Shown: positions 26,612 through 35,684, counted from the stretch's first letter. The stretch: DNA of 64,000 nucleotides from DAOUKH01 sp965261455 (GCA_965261455.1 OZ253453.1:992001-1056000), one strand, 5' to 3'. The notes: generated by a model not told the origin, from the sequence alone. Program-made: numbers and translations.

Positions 26612-27550
26612 GTGGCCCTCCAACCGGGAATCGTCAAGCCTCCGCAGAAACACGCGACCGTGCTCGTCCTCGATCTTGCCGATGCGTCCGCGCTCCAAGA
26701 CGCCTTGGACACGCTCACCGAAGACCTGCACGAGCGCCTCCACGACTGGTACGCCGGCGACGGGCTCACCGTCACCATCGGCTACGGACTGCCATTGTTC
26801 GACAAGCTCGGCGTCCGCGACGCGGCCCCGGCGGGCCTCCGGCTCATGCCAGGATGGGAGGGCGACGACTTCGATCCCGCGGCGACCCAGGGCGACGTCG
26901 CCGTCCAGATCTGCGCCGACGAACGCTCGACGACCTACCAGGTCGAGAAGAGCCTGCTAACGCATCTTCGCGGCGGGCTGACCGTCAAAGAGCGGCACGT
27001 GGGGTTCGCGCTGCCCGAGTCGCGGGGCGTGCTCGGCTTCGTGGACGGCACGGGGAACCCCAAGGGCCACGACCGGGTCCCCGTCGTCGCCATACCGGAA
27101 GGGGAGCCGCACGCCGGGGGCTCCTTCCTCGTCCTCCGCAAGATTCGCGAAGACCTCTCCCGCTGGGACCGCCTCGCCGTTGACGAGCAGGAACGCGTCG
27201 TGGGCAGGAAGAAGGCCGACAGCGCCAAGCTCGACCCGGCGGAATCCACGCCCCGCACCAGCCACCGCCTGAAGTCCAGCTACCGTGACGCCGACGGCGA
27301 AGAGGTCGAAATTCTGCGCCGTAGCTTCCCCTACGACGAGGGCGGCGAGGCAGGGCTGATCTTCATCTCCTTCGTCGCGGACCTGTTGCAATTCGAGCAG
27401 GTGAAGGGCCAGATGGTGAGCGACCACACCGGCGGCGAGCGGGTGGGTAAGGACGCCATCGAGGACTTCTACACGACAGTGAGCGGCGGCTACTACTTCG
27501 CGCCCCCCGCGCCCGAGGGCGACGGCTCGCTGGGCGACGTCCTGTTCTGA
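26612..27550 (+). CDS. DyP-type peroxidase
   Basis: About 312 residues of a heme-dependent dye-decolorising peroxidase, which oxidises substrates with hydrogen peroxide. The family signature GFVDGTGNP has its distal Asp at about 145. The likely proximal heme His is in RTSHRLKSS (about 218), and a GLIFISFVADLLQFEQV strand-helix follows. No Tat or Sec signal is evident, so it may be cytoplasmic. The GTG at 26612 sits 12 bases after GGAG. The frame is open to 26498, but the upstream residues do not fit the family. Confidence 0.85.
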   Translation: MALQPGIVKPPQKHATVLVLDLADASALQDALDTLTEDLHERLHDWYAGDGLTVTIGYGLPLFDKLGVRDAAPAGLRLMPGWEGDDFDPAATQGDVAVQICADERSTTYQVEKSLLTHLRGGLTVKERHVGFALPESRGVLGFVDGTGNPKGHDRVPVVAIPEGEPHAGGSFLVLRKIREDLSRWDRLAVDEQERVVGRKKADSAKLDPAESTPRTSHRLKSSYRDADGEEVEILRRSFPYDEGGEAGLIFISFVADLLQFEQVKGQMVSDHTGGERVGKDAIEDFYTTVSGGYYFAPPAPEGDGSLGDVLF

Positions 27551-27603
27551 GCGGGGCGGCCCTGTCTTCCCCGGCCCACTCCCAGCCCCTGCGCTTCGCC
27601 GCT

Positions 27604-28296
27604 ATGTCCCGCGACCGTATGCGCCGAGCCGCGTCGCGGTGGCATGACGAGTCGATGAGCGGCATGACCTTCGTCCTGACGCCGTCACGGACGCCGCCCG
27701 TCTCGGTGGGCGCCGCGGCCGCTGACGCCATCGCCGGCTCGCCGAACGGCGCCTTCCTCTTCTACAGCGCCGCCGAGTCCCACCTTGTGATCCCTCCATT
27801 CCCCGTAGAGCGGGCCATCGAGCGGGAAGGCTGGCATACCGGCCCGCTGCTCAGCCACCTCGACCGGCCCCGCACCGTTGCGGTGCTGCTGCTGCGGCTT
27901 GGGGGCTTCGCGGTCGGCATCTTCGAGGGCCAGCGGCTCACCGTCTCCAAGGTCGGATCGCCCTTCGTGAAGGGACGGCACAAGAAGGGCGGCAGCTCGT
28001 CGGGGCGCTTCGCCCGCCGCCGCGAGGGACAGGCGCGGATGCTCTACGACAAGGCCTGCGAGACCTTGCGGGAGAAGATCGAGCCCGCGCTGAGCTCCAT
28101 CGAGCACTTCGCCGTCGGGGGCGACCGCCTCACCCTCACCGACTTCGAGAAGCGCTGCCCCTTCGTCCAGCGCCTGAAGAGCCGCCGCCTGCCCACGGTG
28201 CTGAACGTGCCCGATCCGCGGCTCCGTGTGCTCGAAGGCGTGGGGCGCGAGCTCTACTCGTGCCGGGTCGCGGCATTCACGCCGCCGCTCGGCTAG
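27604..28296 (+). CDS. VLRF1-like peptidyl-tRNA hydrolase/release factor
   Basis: A 230-residue protein resembling the Actinobacteria/Chloroflexi branch of the Vms1-like release-factor domain (acVLRF1), an eRF1-type fold thought to cleave peptidyl-tRNA on stalled ribosomes. The diagnostic stretch is VKGRHKKGGSSSGRFARRRE (about 120-139) followed by a helix ending in CETLREKIEPAL. The catalytic loop reads GGSSSGRF, with no Gln where related proteins are expected to carry one. The start is uncertain (ATGs at 27604, 27619, 27655 and 27664). It ends in a CTAG shared with the convergent CBS gene. Confidence 0.7.
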   Translation: MSRDRMRRAASRWHDESMSGMTFVLTPSRTPPVSVGAAAADAIAGSPNGAFLFYSAAESHLVIPPFPVERAIEREGWHTGPLLSHLDRPRTVAVLLLRLGGFAVGIFEGQRLTVSKVGSPFVKGRHKKGGSSSGRFARRREGQARMLYDKACETLREKIEPALSSIEHFAVGGDRLTLTDFEKRCPFVQRLKSRRLPTVLNVPDPRLRVLEGVGRELYSCRVAAFTPPLG

Positions 28297-28730
28297 CGTA
28301 GCAGCGTCTTGAGGAAGTCCTGCAAGGTGACCATCCCCACGACGTCGCCGCCGTTCATGATGGGGATGTGGCGGATGCGCTCGCGGGCCATACGCTGCGC
28401 GATCCGCCAGATCGGCGTGTCTTCGTTGGCCGTAGACACGTCGGATGCCATCACTTCCGAGACCGGACCGTCGGCGAGTTCCGCCAACGTCGCTTCCATG
28501 TGCTCCGGCGAAAGCAGCCGCCGCATCATCGTATAGGCGCCGCTCACCGGTCGGCTGCCCTCGTGCAGCGTGTAGTCGGTGTGGCTGAGGATGCCCACGA
28601 GGCGGCCGTCCTTCAGCACAGGCAACGCACCCGCGCCGCTCTCAACCATGAGCGCCGCCGCTTCCCGCACCGTGGCCTCGGGCCCAATGGTCACCACGGC
28701 CGTGGTCATGATGTCGCGTGCGGTCAGCAT
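28293..28730 (-). CDS. CBS domain protein
   Basis: A 145-residue protein made of two CBS motifs (about 5-60 and 85-142), which pair into a Bateman module that binds adenine nucleotides. Visible features are MTTAVVTIGPEATVREAA, PVLKDGRLVGILSHTDY, MASDVSTANEDTPIWRIA and IPIMNGGDVVGMVTLQDFL. It has no effector domain of its own, so it may act as a stand-alone sensor. Its stop overlaps the convergent VLRF1-like gene by 4 bp. Confidence 0.9.
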   Translation of the reverse strand: MLTARDIMTTAVVTIGPEATVREAAALMVESGAGALPVLKDGRLVGILSHTDYTLHEGSRPVSGAYTMMRRLLSPEHMEATLAELADGPVSEVMASDVSTANEDTPIWRIAQRMARERIRHIPIMNGGDVVGMVTLQDFLKTLLR

Positions 28731-28950
28731 TTGCTAGCGTAGGCGCCCCGGTGGGGGCACCTACTATTGTAAGCGCAAGGCGTCGCATTATGACAACGAC
28801 CCAGGTAAGTCGTCACCGCGCGAGCCCCGTCGCCCTCGCATCGCAGACCCCTGCCCCATGCTAAAATGACGCATCCCGCTGCGCCGGCGCGCCATGAAGC
28901 ACACTTCATCTTTTCGACCACACCCCCAGCCGCATCGACCATAGGTCGCG

Positions 28951-30633
28951 ATGCCCGAACGCATCTTCGTCGCCGTCGCCTGGCCCTACGCCAATAGCTC
29001 GCTGCATCTCGGCCACGTCGCCGGCGCCTATCTCCCCGCCGACATCTTCGCGCGCTACCACCGGCTAAAAGGCGACGACGTCCTCATGGTCTCGGGGAGC
29101 GACTGGCACGGCACCCCGGTGACCGTCCGGGCCGACGAGGAGGGCAAGACCCCGCGCGAGATCGTCGAGCGTTACCAGGCCGAGTTCGAGGACTCCTGGC
29201 GGCGGCTCGGCATCTCGTGGGACCTCTTCACCCACACAGGGACGGCCAACCACGCGGCCACGACGCATGAGGTCTTCACCCGTCTCCTCGACGAGGGCTA
29301 CGTGTACAAGGCCACGATGTCGATGCCCTATTCGGTCGTCGATCAGCGCTTTCTCCCCGACCGTTACGTTACCGGGACGTGCCCGCATTGCGGGTCCGAG
29401 GCCGCGCGCGGCGATCAGTGCGACGGCTGCGGCCGTCAACTCGACGCGAAGGACCTCATCGGCATACGCAGCGCCATCTCGGGCGACACTCCCGAGTTCC
29501 GCGACACCGAGCACTTCTTCCTCAAACTGTCCGCCTTCCAGGAGCAGCTCGAAGCTTGGGTCGGCGCGCAGGAGCATTGGCGCCCGAACGTGCGGAACTT
29601 CACCCTGGGGTACCTACGCGAGGGTCTCCAGGACCGCGCCGTCACCCGCGACCTGACATGGGGGGTCTCGATCCCCCTCGACGGTTACGACAGCAAGCGC
29701 ATCTACGTGTGGTTCGAGGCCGTGATCGGCTACCTCTCGGCGGCGAAGCAGTGGGCGCAAGACCGCGGCGAGCCCGAGGCATGGCGACCCTTCTGGGAGG
29801 ACGGCGCCAGGGCCTACTACTTCATGGCCAAGGACAACATCCCCTTCCACACCATCATCTGGCCCGCGATGCTCATGGGCTTCGGCGGCCTGGCGCTGCC
29901 CTACGACGTGGCCGCGAACGAATACCTCAATCTTCAGGGGCTCAAGTTCTCCAAGAGCCGCAACTGGGCGGTCTGGGTACCCGACTACCTTGACCGCTTC
30001 GACCCCGACCCGCTGCGCTACGTGCTTTCGGCGATCATGCCCGAGTCCTCGGACGCCGACTTTCGATGGCAGGAGTTTGTGCGCCGCAACAACGACGAGC
30101 TCGTCGCCACCTACGGCAACTTTGTCAACCGCGTCCTCAGCTTCACGCACCGCGCGTTCGACGGCCGCATCCCCGACCCCGGCGACGCCGCGGCGTTCGA
30201 CGAGCCGACGCGTGAGCTCATCGCGGCGGCTGACGGCGTCCTCGAACATGTCGGCACGTTGCTCGGCGCGACCAAGTTCAAAGCAGCGATCAACGCGGCG
30301 ATGGGTCTGGCCCACCACGGCAACCGCTATCTCGAAGAGCAATCGCCGTGGAAGACGGTGAAGACCGACCGCCAAGCCGCAGCCACGGCGCTCTGGGCCG
30401 CCTGCTACGCGATAGCGGCGCTCAAGACGGCGCTGTGCCCCTTCATGCCGCACAGCTCGCAGCGGGTACACGAGTACTTGGGGCTGAGCGGCGCCGTTGA
30501 GGACGCGGGGTGGGTCTTGCAGCCGCCCACGCCGGGCGCGCCCTTCGAGCGGCCCAAGCCCCTGTTCGAAAAGCTGGACGAAGCGGAAGTGGCCAAGGAG
30601 ATGAGCGCCGCCGGCGCCGGTCCGGATGCCTGA
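28951..30633 (+). CDS. metG: methionine-tRNA ligase
   Basis: A 560-residue class I aminoacyl-tRNA synthetase charging tRNA-Met in the cytoplasm. It has the HIGH-type motif HLGH (19-22), a zinc knuckle CPHCGSEAARGDQCDGC (four Cys, about 144-160), a KMSKS-type loop reading KFSKS, and the anticodon-binding helical domain to the end. It lacks the C-terminal tRNA-binding (EMAP-like) extension, as many short MetRS do. Its 3' end overlaps the prenyl synthase by 8 bp, so the two are co-transcribed. Confidence 0.95.
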   Translation: MPERIFVAVAWPYANSSLHLGHVAGAYLPADIFARYHRLKGDDVLMVSGSDWHGTPVTVRADEEGKTPREIVERYQAEFEDSWRRLGISWDLFTHTGTANHAATTHEVFTRLLDEGYVYKATMSMPYSVVDQRFLPDRYVTGTCPHCGSEAARGDQCDGCGRQLDAKDLIGIRSAISGDTPEFRDTEHFFLKLSAFQEQLEAWVGAQEHWRPNVRNFTLGYLREGLQDRAVTRDLTWGVSIPLDGYDSKRIYVWFEAVIGYLSAAKQWAQDRGEPEAWRPFWEDGARAYYFMAKDNIPFHTIIWPAMLMGFGGLALPYDVAANEYLNLQGLKFSKSRNWAVWVPDYLDRFDPDPLRYVLSAIMPESSDADFRWQEFVRRNNDELVATYGNFVNRVLSFTHRAFDGRIPDPGDAAAFDEPTRELIAAADGVLEHVGTLLGATKFKAAINAAMGLAHHGNRYLEEQSPWKTVKTDRQAAATALWAACYAIAALKTALCPFMPHSSQRVHEYLGLSGAVEDAGWVLQPPTPGAPFERPKPLFEKLDEAEVAKEMSAAGAGPDA

Positions 30634-31618
30634 AGAACAGCGCACGCGGGACACGATCGCCTCCATCTACGAGCCGGTGCAGGCCGAGCTCGCGCAGGTG
30701 GGCGAGATGTTGATCGAGATGAGCAACGCCTCGAGCTTCGACGGCCATGGCGAGATGCTTCGGGGGCTCCTCAGCCTCCGCGGAAAGCAGATCAGGCCGA
30801 CGCTCACCCTTCTCGCCTCCAAGTTCCACCCTCACGACCCCAAGCTGTCGGTCCTCATGGCCACCGGCGTCGAGCTGCTCCATATCGCGACGCTTGTGCA
30901 CGACGACACGGTGGACGAGGCCGAGTTCCGCCGCGGCCGCCCCACGGTGAGCTCGCTCTGGGGCCGCAACGTCGCGGTGCTCCTCGGCGACTACGTGTTC
31001 GCCAAGTCCGCCACCTACGTGTGCGACACCGGCAACGTCCGCGTGATGAGACGCTTCGCGGAGACCATCATGGCCCTGTCCGCCGGCGAGCTTCGCGAGT
31101 ATCTCACCAGCTTCGACGCGGGCCAGACCCAGGAGCAGTACGAGTCGCGCATCGGCGACAAGACCGCCTCCCTCTTCCAGACCGCGTCGGAATCGGGGGC
31201 CGTTCTCAGCGGCGCCTCGGAAGAGGAGATCGCCGCGCTGAGCAGCTACGGATGGAACTTGGGCATGGCCTACCAGGTGGCCGACGACATCCTCGACTTC
31301 GAGGGGTCGGAGGAGACCGTCGGCAAGCCGCTGCGAAACGACCTCCGCCACGGCGTCATGACGCTGCCAGCGATACTCCTCGCCCGCGAGCGCCCCAACG
31401 AGGGCGCCATCCAGGCCGTCTTCGACCACCGCAACGACACCGACAAGCTGGACGCCGCCTTCGAGCTTATCCAGGGGTCGCCCGCCATCAAGCAGGCCTA
31501 CACCGTGGCCCGGGACTACTGTGACCGCGCCCGGAGCGCCCTCGACATCTTCCCCGATGTTCCCGCCAAGGCCTCCCTCCTGAAGCTCTGCGACTACGCC
31601 ATCCACCGGGGCGTCTAG
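30626..31618 (+). CDS. polyprenyl (all-trans) diphosphate synthase
   Basis: A 330-residue isoprenyl diphosphate synthase that condenses isopentenyl diphosphate onto an allylic primer, making a quinone or lipid-carrier side chain. The first Asp-rich motif HDDTVDEAEFRRGRPT and the second DDILDFEG are both intact. RGKQIRPTL gives the diphosphate-binding Arg region. Length and the short C-terminus fit octaprenyl/heptaprenyl synthases (IspB-like). It overlaps metG by 8 bp. Confidence 0.9.
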   Translation: MPEEQRTRDTIASIYEPVQAELAQVGEMLIEMSNASSFDGHGEMLRGLLSLRGKQIRPTLTLLASKFHPHDPKLSVLMATGVELLHIATLVHDDTVDEAEFRRGRPTVSSLWGRNVAVLLGDYVFAKSATYVCDTGNVRVMRRFAETIMALSAGELREYLTSFDAGQTQEQYESRIGDKTASLFQTASESGAVLSGASEEEIAALSSYGWNLGMAYQVADDILDFEGSEETVGKPLRNDLRHGVMTLPAILLARERPNEGAIQAVFDHRNDTDKLDAAFELIQGSPAIKQAYTVARDYCDRARSALDIFPDVPAKASLLKLCDYAIHRGV

Positions 31619-31762
31619 CGCGCCATTCTTGCCAATTTGCCAACCCGCTTCTGGACCTCAAAAGGGCCGGTTTAGGGTCGGTGCTCACATGGCCCAGGCC
31701 CCTTTGGCGCTCCCTTGTGCTACACTTTACGCCCGGATTCGGCCCTGTCGAATCGCCGCCGT

Positions 31763-32746
31763 ATGCCGAACCTCCACGTCATATCGCTGGACAGGGGCGA
31801 GGGCCGTACCACCCTCGCCGCCGGACTGGCCGCTCTCTTGGTCTCCCGCGGGGGGAAGGCCAGCTATCTTAAGCCTGTCGCCATCGACGACGGCGTGCCC
31901 GATCCCGACGCCGCCTTCGCCGGTTTTGAACCGCCGGTCTCGGCCTCTGTCGAAGATCTCGGCGCGGGCCTAGGGCGCCACGCCGACGCCGTCGGCAAGG
32001 CGCTCCGGCAAGCCGCCGCCACCGGCACCGACCTCGTGATCGAAGGACTGCCCGCCGGCGGCACGCTTGCGGCCGCCAGTGCCGAGCTTGCCGGCCTCGT
32101 CGACGCGCCGGTCGTGGCGGTCGTCCGCTACCGGCGCGACGTTGATCTGGACGCGATCGCGGGGCTCAAGGCAACCTTCGGCGAACGCCTGCTTGGCGTG
32201 GTGCTGAACGCGGTTCCCCCCACGAGCGCGCGAATGGCACGCGACGAGGCCGCTCCGGAGCTGGCCAGGCGCGGCGCCGAGGTGCTCGGTGCAATCCCGG
32301 AGGACCGTCGGCTCCTCAGCTTCAGCGTACAGGACTACGCCGACGCTCTAGAGGGCGAGGTGCTGAACGCTGGGGAGCACACCGGCGAGCTCATCGAGCA
32401 CGTCCTGCTGGGCGCGATGATCGTCGACGCCAGCGGCCCCTACTACGACCGCTACGACAACAAGGCGCTGGTGACCCGCACCGACCGCCCCGATCTGCAG
32501 TGGAACGCGATCAACGAGCACACCAAGTGTTTGATCCTCACCGGCGGCGGGACCCCCATCGCCTACGTCCGAGACAAGGCCGGCGCCTTCGACGTGCCCC
32601 TCGTCGTCGTCCCCACGCACACGCCCGAGACCATCGACGGCATCGCCGCCTTCGCCGCCACGCCCAGGTTCCACTACCCCCAGAAGCTCGAACGCGCCGC
32701 CGAGCTCATCGAGCGCCACCTCGATCTCGCCAAGCTCGGTTTCTAG
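31763..32746 (+). CDS. BioD-like P-loop and DRTGG domain protein
   Basis: A 327-residue protein. The N-terminal half (1-170) is a dethiobiotin-synthetase-like P-loop fold with degenerate Walker A (DRGEGRTTLAAGLAALL) and DLVIEGLPAGG. The C-terminal half is a DRTGG-like domain (about 200-310; LLGAMIVDAS, KCLILTGGGTP). The same two domains form the regulatory N-terminus of long phosphotransacetylases, but no transacetylase domain follows. The ATG at 31763 is chosen; the frame upstream to 31715 is not family-like. The role is probably nucleotide or acyl sensing. Confidence 0.75.
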   Translation: MPNLHVISLDRGEGRTTLAAGLAALLVSRGGKASYLKPVAIDDGVPDPDAAFAGFEPPVSASVEDLGAGLGRHADAVGKALRQAAATGTDLVIEGLPAGGTLAAASAELAGLVDAPVVAVVRYRRDVDLDAIAGLKATFGERLLGVVLNAVPPTSARMARDEAAPELARRGAEVLGAIPEDRRLLSFSVQDYADALEGEVLNAGEHTGELIEHVLLGAMIVDASGPYYDRYDNKALVTRTDRPDLQWNAINEHTKCLILTGGGTPIAYVRDKAGAFDVPLVVVPTHTPETIDGIAAFAATPRFHYPQKLERAAELIERHLDLAKLGF

Positions 32747-32831
32747 CGCCGCGCCCGCGTCGGCTGCAGGCCTACGCTGCTTGTTCCTCACCGGCATGCT
32801 TTCCGCCGAGGCGCCGTTCAGAAGAAAACTA

Positions 32832-32859
32832 TTGAATCCGCGCGGATTGGGTTTATAAT
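32832..32859 (+). promoter_or_regulatory. predicted sigma-70-type promoter for speH-speE
   Basis: TTGAAT (32832-32837), 16 bp, TATAAT (32854-32859). Transcription should start near 32866, two bases before an in-frame GTG and about 30 bases before a TTG with a strong ribosome site. A very short leader is implied. Confidence 0.65.
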
Positions 32860-32897
32860 TCCTCTTCGTGACTCAAATTCTAAAGGGGGGCAGGTGG

Positions 32898-33260
32898 TTG
32901 AATGCATTGGGTACGCACCTTCTAGTCGAGCTTCGAGAGAGTGATCCCGTTCTCTTGGACGATCTTTCCTTCATCAGAAGCACCCTTCTCACCGCCGCCC
33001 ATGATCTGGGCGTCACGGTGCTAGACCACAACTTCCACCAATTCTCGCCCCAGGGCGTCACCGGCATCGTCTCGATAGCCGAGTCCCACATCAGCATCCA
33101 CACCTGGCCCGAGTTCGCCTACGCGGCCGTCGACATCTTCACCTGCGGCGCCTCGTTCCAGCCACGGCGCGCCGCTGAGGAGATCGCCCGCAAGCTCCGG
33201 TCCAAGGAACCCGAAATCATCGAGATGCAACGCGGGCTGCTTCCCGTCGCCGCCCACTGA
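32898..33260 (+). CDS. speH: S-adenosylmethionine decarboxylase proenzyme
   Basis: About 120 residues. This pyruvoyl enzyme makes the aminopropyl donor for spermidine. The self-cleavage site is AESHISIHTWPE (Glu62-Ser63), with conserved His64/His68 and Cys83 (FTCG). The TTG at 32898 is preferred because AAAGGGGGG lies seven bases upstream and the protein then begins NALGTHLLVEL like typical SpeH. The alternative is GTG at 32868, which would be almost leaderless. Its stop overlaps the speE start by 1 bp. Confidence 0.9.
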   Translation: MNALGTHLLVELRESDPVLLDDLSFIRSTLLTAAHDLGVTVLDHNFHQFSPQGVTGIVSIAESHISIHTWPEFAYAAVDIFTCGASFQPRRAAEEIARKLRSKEPEIIEMQRGLLPVAAH

Positions 33261-34204
33261 TGGTCGAGACCGCGGGCCCGTCCGGGCTCCCAGACCTTCC
33301 GCCGGGGCAAGCGTGGTACACCGAGCCGGTCCGGGCGACTCTGCACCATAGCCTCGTCCTAAAGCGCGTCATCTTCTCGGGCGCCACCGCTCTCCAGCGC
33401 GTCGACATCCTCGACACCGACCCCTTCGGCAAGACGCTCGTCCTCGACGGCAAGACGCAGTCGGCCGCCACCGATGAGTTCATCTACCACGAGGCCTTGG
33501 TCCACCCCGCCCTCGTGGCCCACGACGCTCCCGCCGACGTCTTTATCGCCGGGGGCGGCGAGGGCGCCACGCTGCGCGAGGTCCTGGCCCACCGCACGGT
33601 GCGCCGCGCGGTCATGGCAGACCTCGACGGCGAGCTCGTCGGCCTCTGCCGCGAGCATCTCCCCGAGTGGCATGCGGGGGCCTTCGACGACCCCCGGGCC
33701 GAGCTTGAAATCGGCGACGCCCGCGCCGCCCTCGAACGCCGCGGCGCCGAGTTCGACGTGATCGTGGTCGACGTGACCGACCCCACCGAGGCAGGCCCCT
33801 CGCTGCCGCTGTTCACCGCCGAGTTCTATGCCATGGCGGCGCGGCGGCTGAAGCCGGGCGGCGTGCTGGTGACTCAGGCGGGGCCGGCGACCCTCGGCAT
33901 GACGAAGGCGCTGACCGCCATCCGTCACACCGTCGCGCAAGCCTTCGGGCGTGCCGCCGTCTACGCCGCCGAGGTCCCGTCGTTCGGCGGTGCGTGGGGT
34001 TTCGTCATCGCCGGCGGCCCGGACGCCGCCGCCCTCGACGCCGCCGAGGCTGACCGCCGAGTCGCCGAACGCGTGGAACGCTCTCTGCGCTTCTACGACG
34101 GCAAGACCAACCAGGGCGTCTTCGCCCTCCCCAAGTGGCTGCGGGAACGGCTCGCCGCCGAGCGCCACGTCATCCGCCCCGACGCGCCGGTCTACATCGA
34201 CTAG
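33260..34204 (+). CDS. speE: polyamine aminopropyltransferase (spermidine synthase)
   Basis: A 314-residue transferase that moves the aminopropyl group of decarboxylated S-adenosylmethionine to putrescine. It has the N-terminal strand domain, GGGEGATLRE (98-107) for cofactor binding, and DVTDPTEAGPS (171-181) with the catalytic Asp pair. YHEALVHPAL at about 76-85 carries the usual substrate-site residues. Translationally coupled to speH through TGATG. It is the last chromosomal gene before the tRNA-Leu island. Confidence 0.94.
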   Translation: MVETAGPSGLPDLPPGQAWYTEPVRATLHHSLVLKRVIFSGATALQRVDILDTDPFGKTLVLDGKTQSAATDEFIYHEALVHPALVAHDAPADVFIAGGGEGATLREVLAHRTVRRAVMADLDGELVGLCREHLPEWHAGAFDDPRAELEIGDARAALERRGAEFDVIVVDVTDPTEAGPSLPLFTAEFYAMAARRLKPGGVLVTQAGPATLGMTKALTAIRHTVAQAFGRAAVYAAEVPSFGGAWGFVIAGGPDAAALDAAEADRRVAERVERSLRFYDGKTNQGVFALPKWLRERLAAERHVIRPDAPVYID

Positions 34205-34267
34205 CGTCCGCGGAGGGCCGCGCCGCGTTGCCAGTGTTCCGGCGCTTCAAGTAGAATGAACAGCCGG

Positions 34268-34354
34268 GCCGAAGTGGCGGAACAGGCAGACGCGCTGTGT
34301 TCAGGGCGCAGTGTCCTTACGGGCGTGTGAGTTCGAATCTCACCTTCGGCACCA
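34268..34354 (+). tRNA. tRNA-Leu (anticodon CAG), island insertion site
   Basis: Complete class II tRNA with acceptor GCCGAAG/CTTCGGC, discriminator A and encoded CCA. The anticodon stem CTGTG/CGCAG encloses loop TTCAGGG (anticodon CAG). There is a long variable arm and T-arm GTTCGAATC. Its last 21 bases and the following base are duplicated at 61798-61819, so the integrated element regenerated the tRNA 3' end. Confidence 0.94.
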
Positions 34355-34355
34355 C
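34334..34355 (+). other. attL (22-bp direct repeat, left copy)
   Basis: The 22 bp from 34334 to 34355 (starts CGAATCTCACC, ends GGCACCAC) equal 61798-61819 exactly. The flanking bases differ on both sides. It covers the T-arm 3' strand, acceptor and CCA of tRNA-Leu, a typical tyrosine-integrase crossover target. Confidence 0.85.
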
Positions 34356-34420
34356 TTTATTGTTCCTTATGATCTTTTTACGTCCCTGAATATCGCGCCT
34401 ATACCTGTTGATCCTCCCAC

Positions 34421-34453
34421 ACGTCGTCCCAGACCGTCCTACGTCGTCCTAGA
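34421..34453 (+). promoter_or_regulatory. paired repeats, possible integrase arm sites
   Basis: ACGTCGTCCCAGA (34421-34433) and ACGTCGTCCTAGA (34441-34453) are 20 bp apart, two helical turns, between attL and the integrase gene. A perfect GTGGTACCAC palindrome follows at 34482-34491. TGTGGTAC also occurs about 50 bp inside attR (GTGTGGTACAC), consistent with protein-binding sites at both ends. Confidence 0.4.
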
Positions 34454-34511
34454 GCATCCCGCCGAAATGTGGTGCCGTTGTGTGGTACCACGAGATCGGG
34501 AGGGGGTTGCA

Positions 34512-35678
34512 ATGCTGACTGCTGTACAGGTGAAGGGCGTCAAGGAGCCGGGCCGCTATGGAGACGGCGGCGGCCTCTATCTCGTAGTCCGGCGAGGCGG
34601 TAGCAAGGCATGGGTGCAGCGCATCGTCGTTGATGGGCGGCGGCGCGATATCGGCCTCGGCGGCTGGCCCAAGGTCACATTGGCTGAGGCGCGACGGCGG
34701 GCCGCCGGCAACCACGACACCATCGCGGGAGGACGCAATCCCGTCGCGGAGAAGCGGCGGCCCAAGCTGCCCACGTTCCGCGCCGCCGCCGCCTGCTATG
34801 ACGCCCACCGCCCCCGCTGGCGCAGTGAGAAGGTAGCCAAGAATTGGAAGCAGCGGCTCGAAAAGCACGCCATGCCCAAGCTGGGATCGCTGCCTATCGA
34901 CCGCATCACGCGGCAAGACGTTCTCGCGGTTCTAGTGCCTATCTGGGGGCGGACGCCGGAGACGGCCCGCACCGTGCGCTCATACATGCGGGCAGTCTTC
35001 CGCTGGGCGCAAGCGAGGGGCTACCGCGACGACAACCCCGCGGGAGAGGGCATCGACGGGGCGCTGCCACGCCTCCCGGCGCGGCGCTCCCACTTCCGCG
35101 CCTTGCCCCATGCCGAGGTAGCCGACGCGCTCCGCGTGATTGGCGAATCGAAGGCGGGCCTTTCGGCCAAGCTCGCCCTGCGTTTCACGATCTTGACCGC
35201 CGTGCGGTCCGGCGAGACGCGGGGCGCGACGTGGAGCGAGATAGACCTAGAAGCCCGCATATGGACAATCCCGGCGGAACGCATGAAGGCGGGGGCCGAG
35301 CATCGCGTACCGCTTTCAGACGCGGCTATGGACCTTCTGGCGCAAGCCTGGGCGCTTCGCGAGGATGACGGCGGCCTGGTGTTTCCGGGCCGGACGGCGG
35401 GCCGCCAGCTGAGCGATATGACGATGACGAAAGTCCTACGGACAACCGGCCTCGCGGAGCGGGCAACCGTTCACGGGTTCCGGTCGAGCTTCCGCGATTG
35501 GGCAGCTGAGCGCACGTCGGCCAGTCACGCCGCGATGGAGCTGAGCCTTGCCCATCACGTCGGCAACGCCGTTGAGCGGGCCTATGCGCGGAGCGATCTT
35601 CTCGAACAGCGCCGGGCGCTCGTGGAAGCGTGGGCCGACTACATCACCCTTCCATCGCAGACCACGGCGGCGGCTTAG
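34512..35678 (+). CDS. site-specific tyrosine integrase (P4-like)
   Basis: A 388-residue tyrosine recombinase. It has an N-terminal DUF4102-like arm-binding domain (GLYLVVRRGGSKAWVQRI), a SAM-like core-binding domain (about 90-175) and a catalytic domain. Catalytic residues seen are Arg232 (VRSGE), the HGFR pair His321/Arg324, His of LAHHVGN (about 348) and Tyr358 (RAYARS). All are intact, so it is probably active. The ATG at 34512 follows GGGAGGGGG. Its place next to attL identifies it as the island's integrase. A decayed relative lies at 37545-38270. Confidence 0.92.
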   Translation: MLTAVQVKGVKEPGRYGDGGGLYLVVRRGGSKAWVQRIVVDGRRRDIGLGGWPKVTLAEARRRAAGNHDTIAGGRNPVAEKRRPKLPTFRAAAACYDAHRPRWRSEKVAKNWKQRLEKHAMPKLGSLPIDRITRQDVLAVLVPIWGRTPETARTVRSYMRAVFRWAQARGYRDDNPAGEGIDGALPRLPARRSHFRALPHAEVADALRVIGESKAGLSAKLALRFTILTAVRSGETRGATWSEIDLEARIWTIPAERMKAGAEHRVPLSDAAMDLLAQAWALREDDGGLVFPGRTAGRQLSDMTMTKVLRTTGLAERATVHGFRSSFRDWAAERTSASHAAMELSLAHHVGNAVERAYARSDLLEQRRALVEAWADYITLPSQTTAAA

Positions 35679-35684
35679 CACGTT

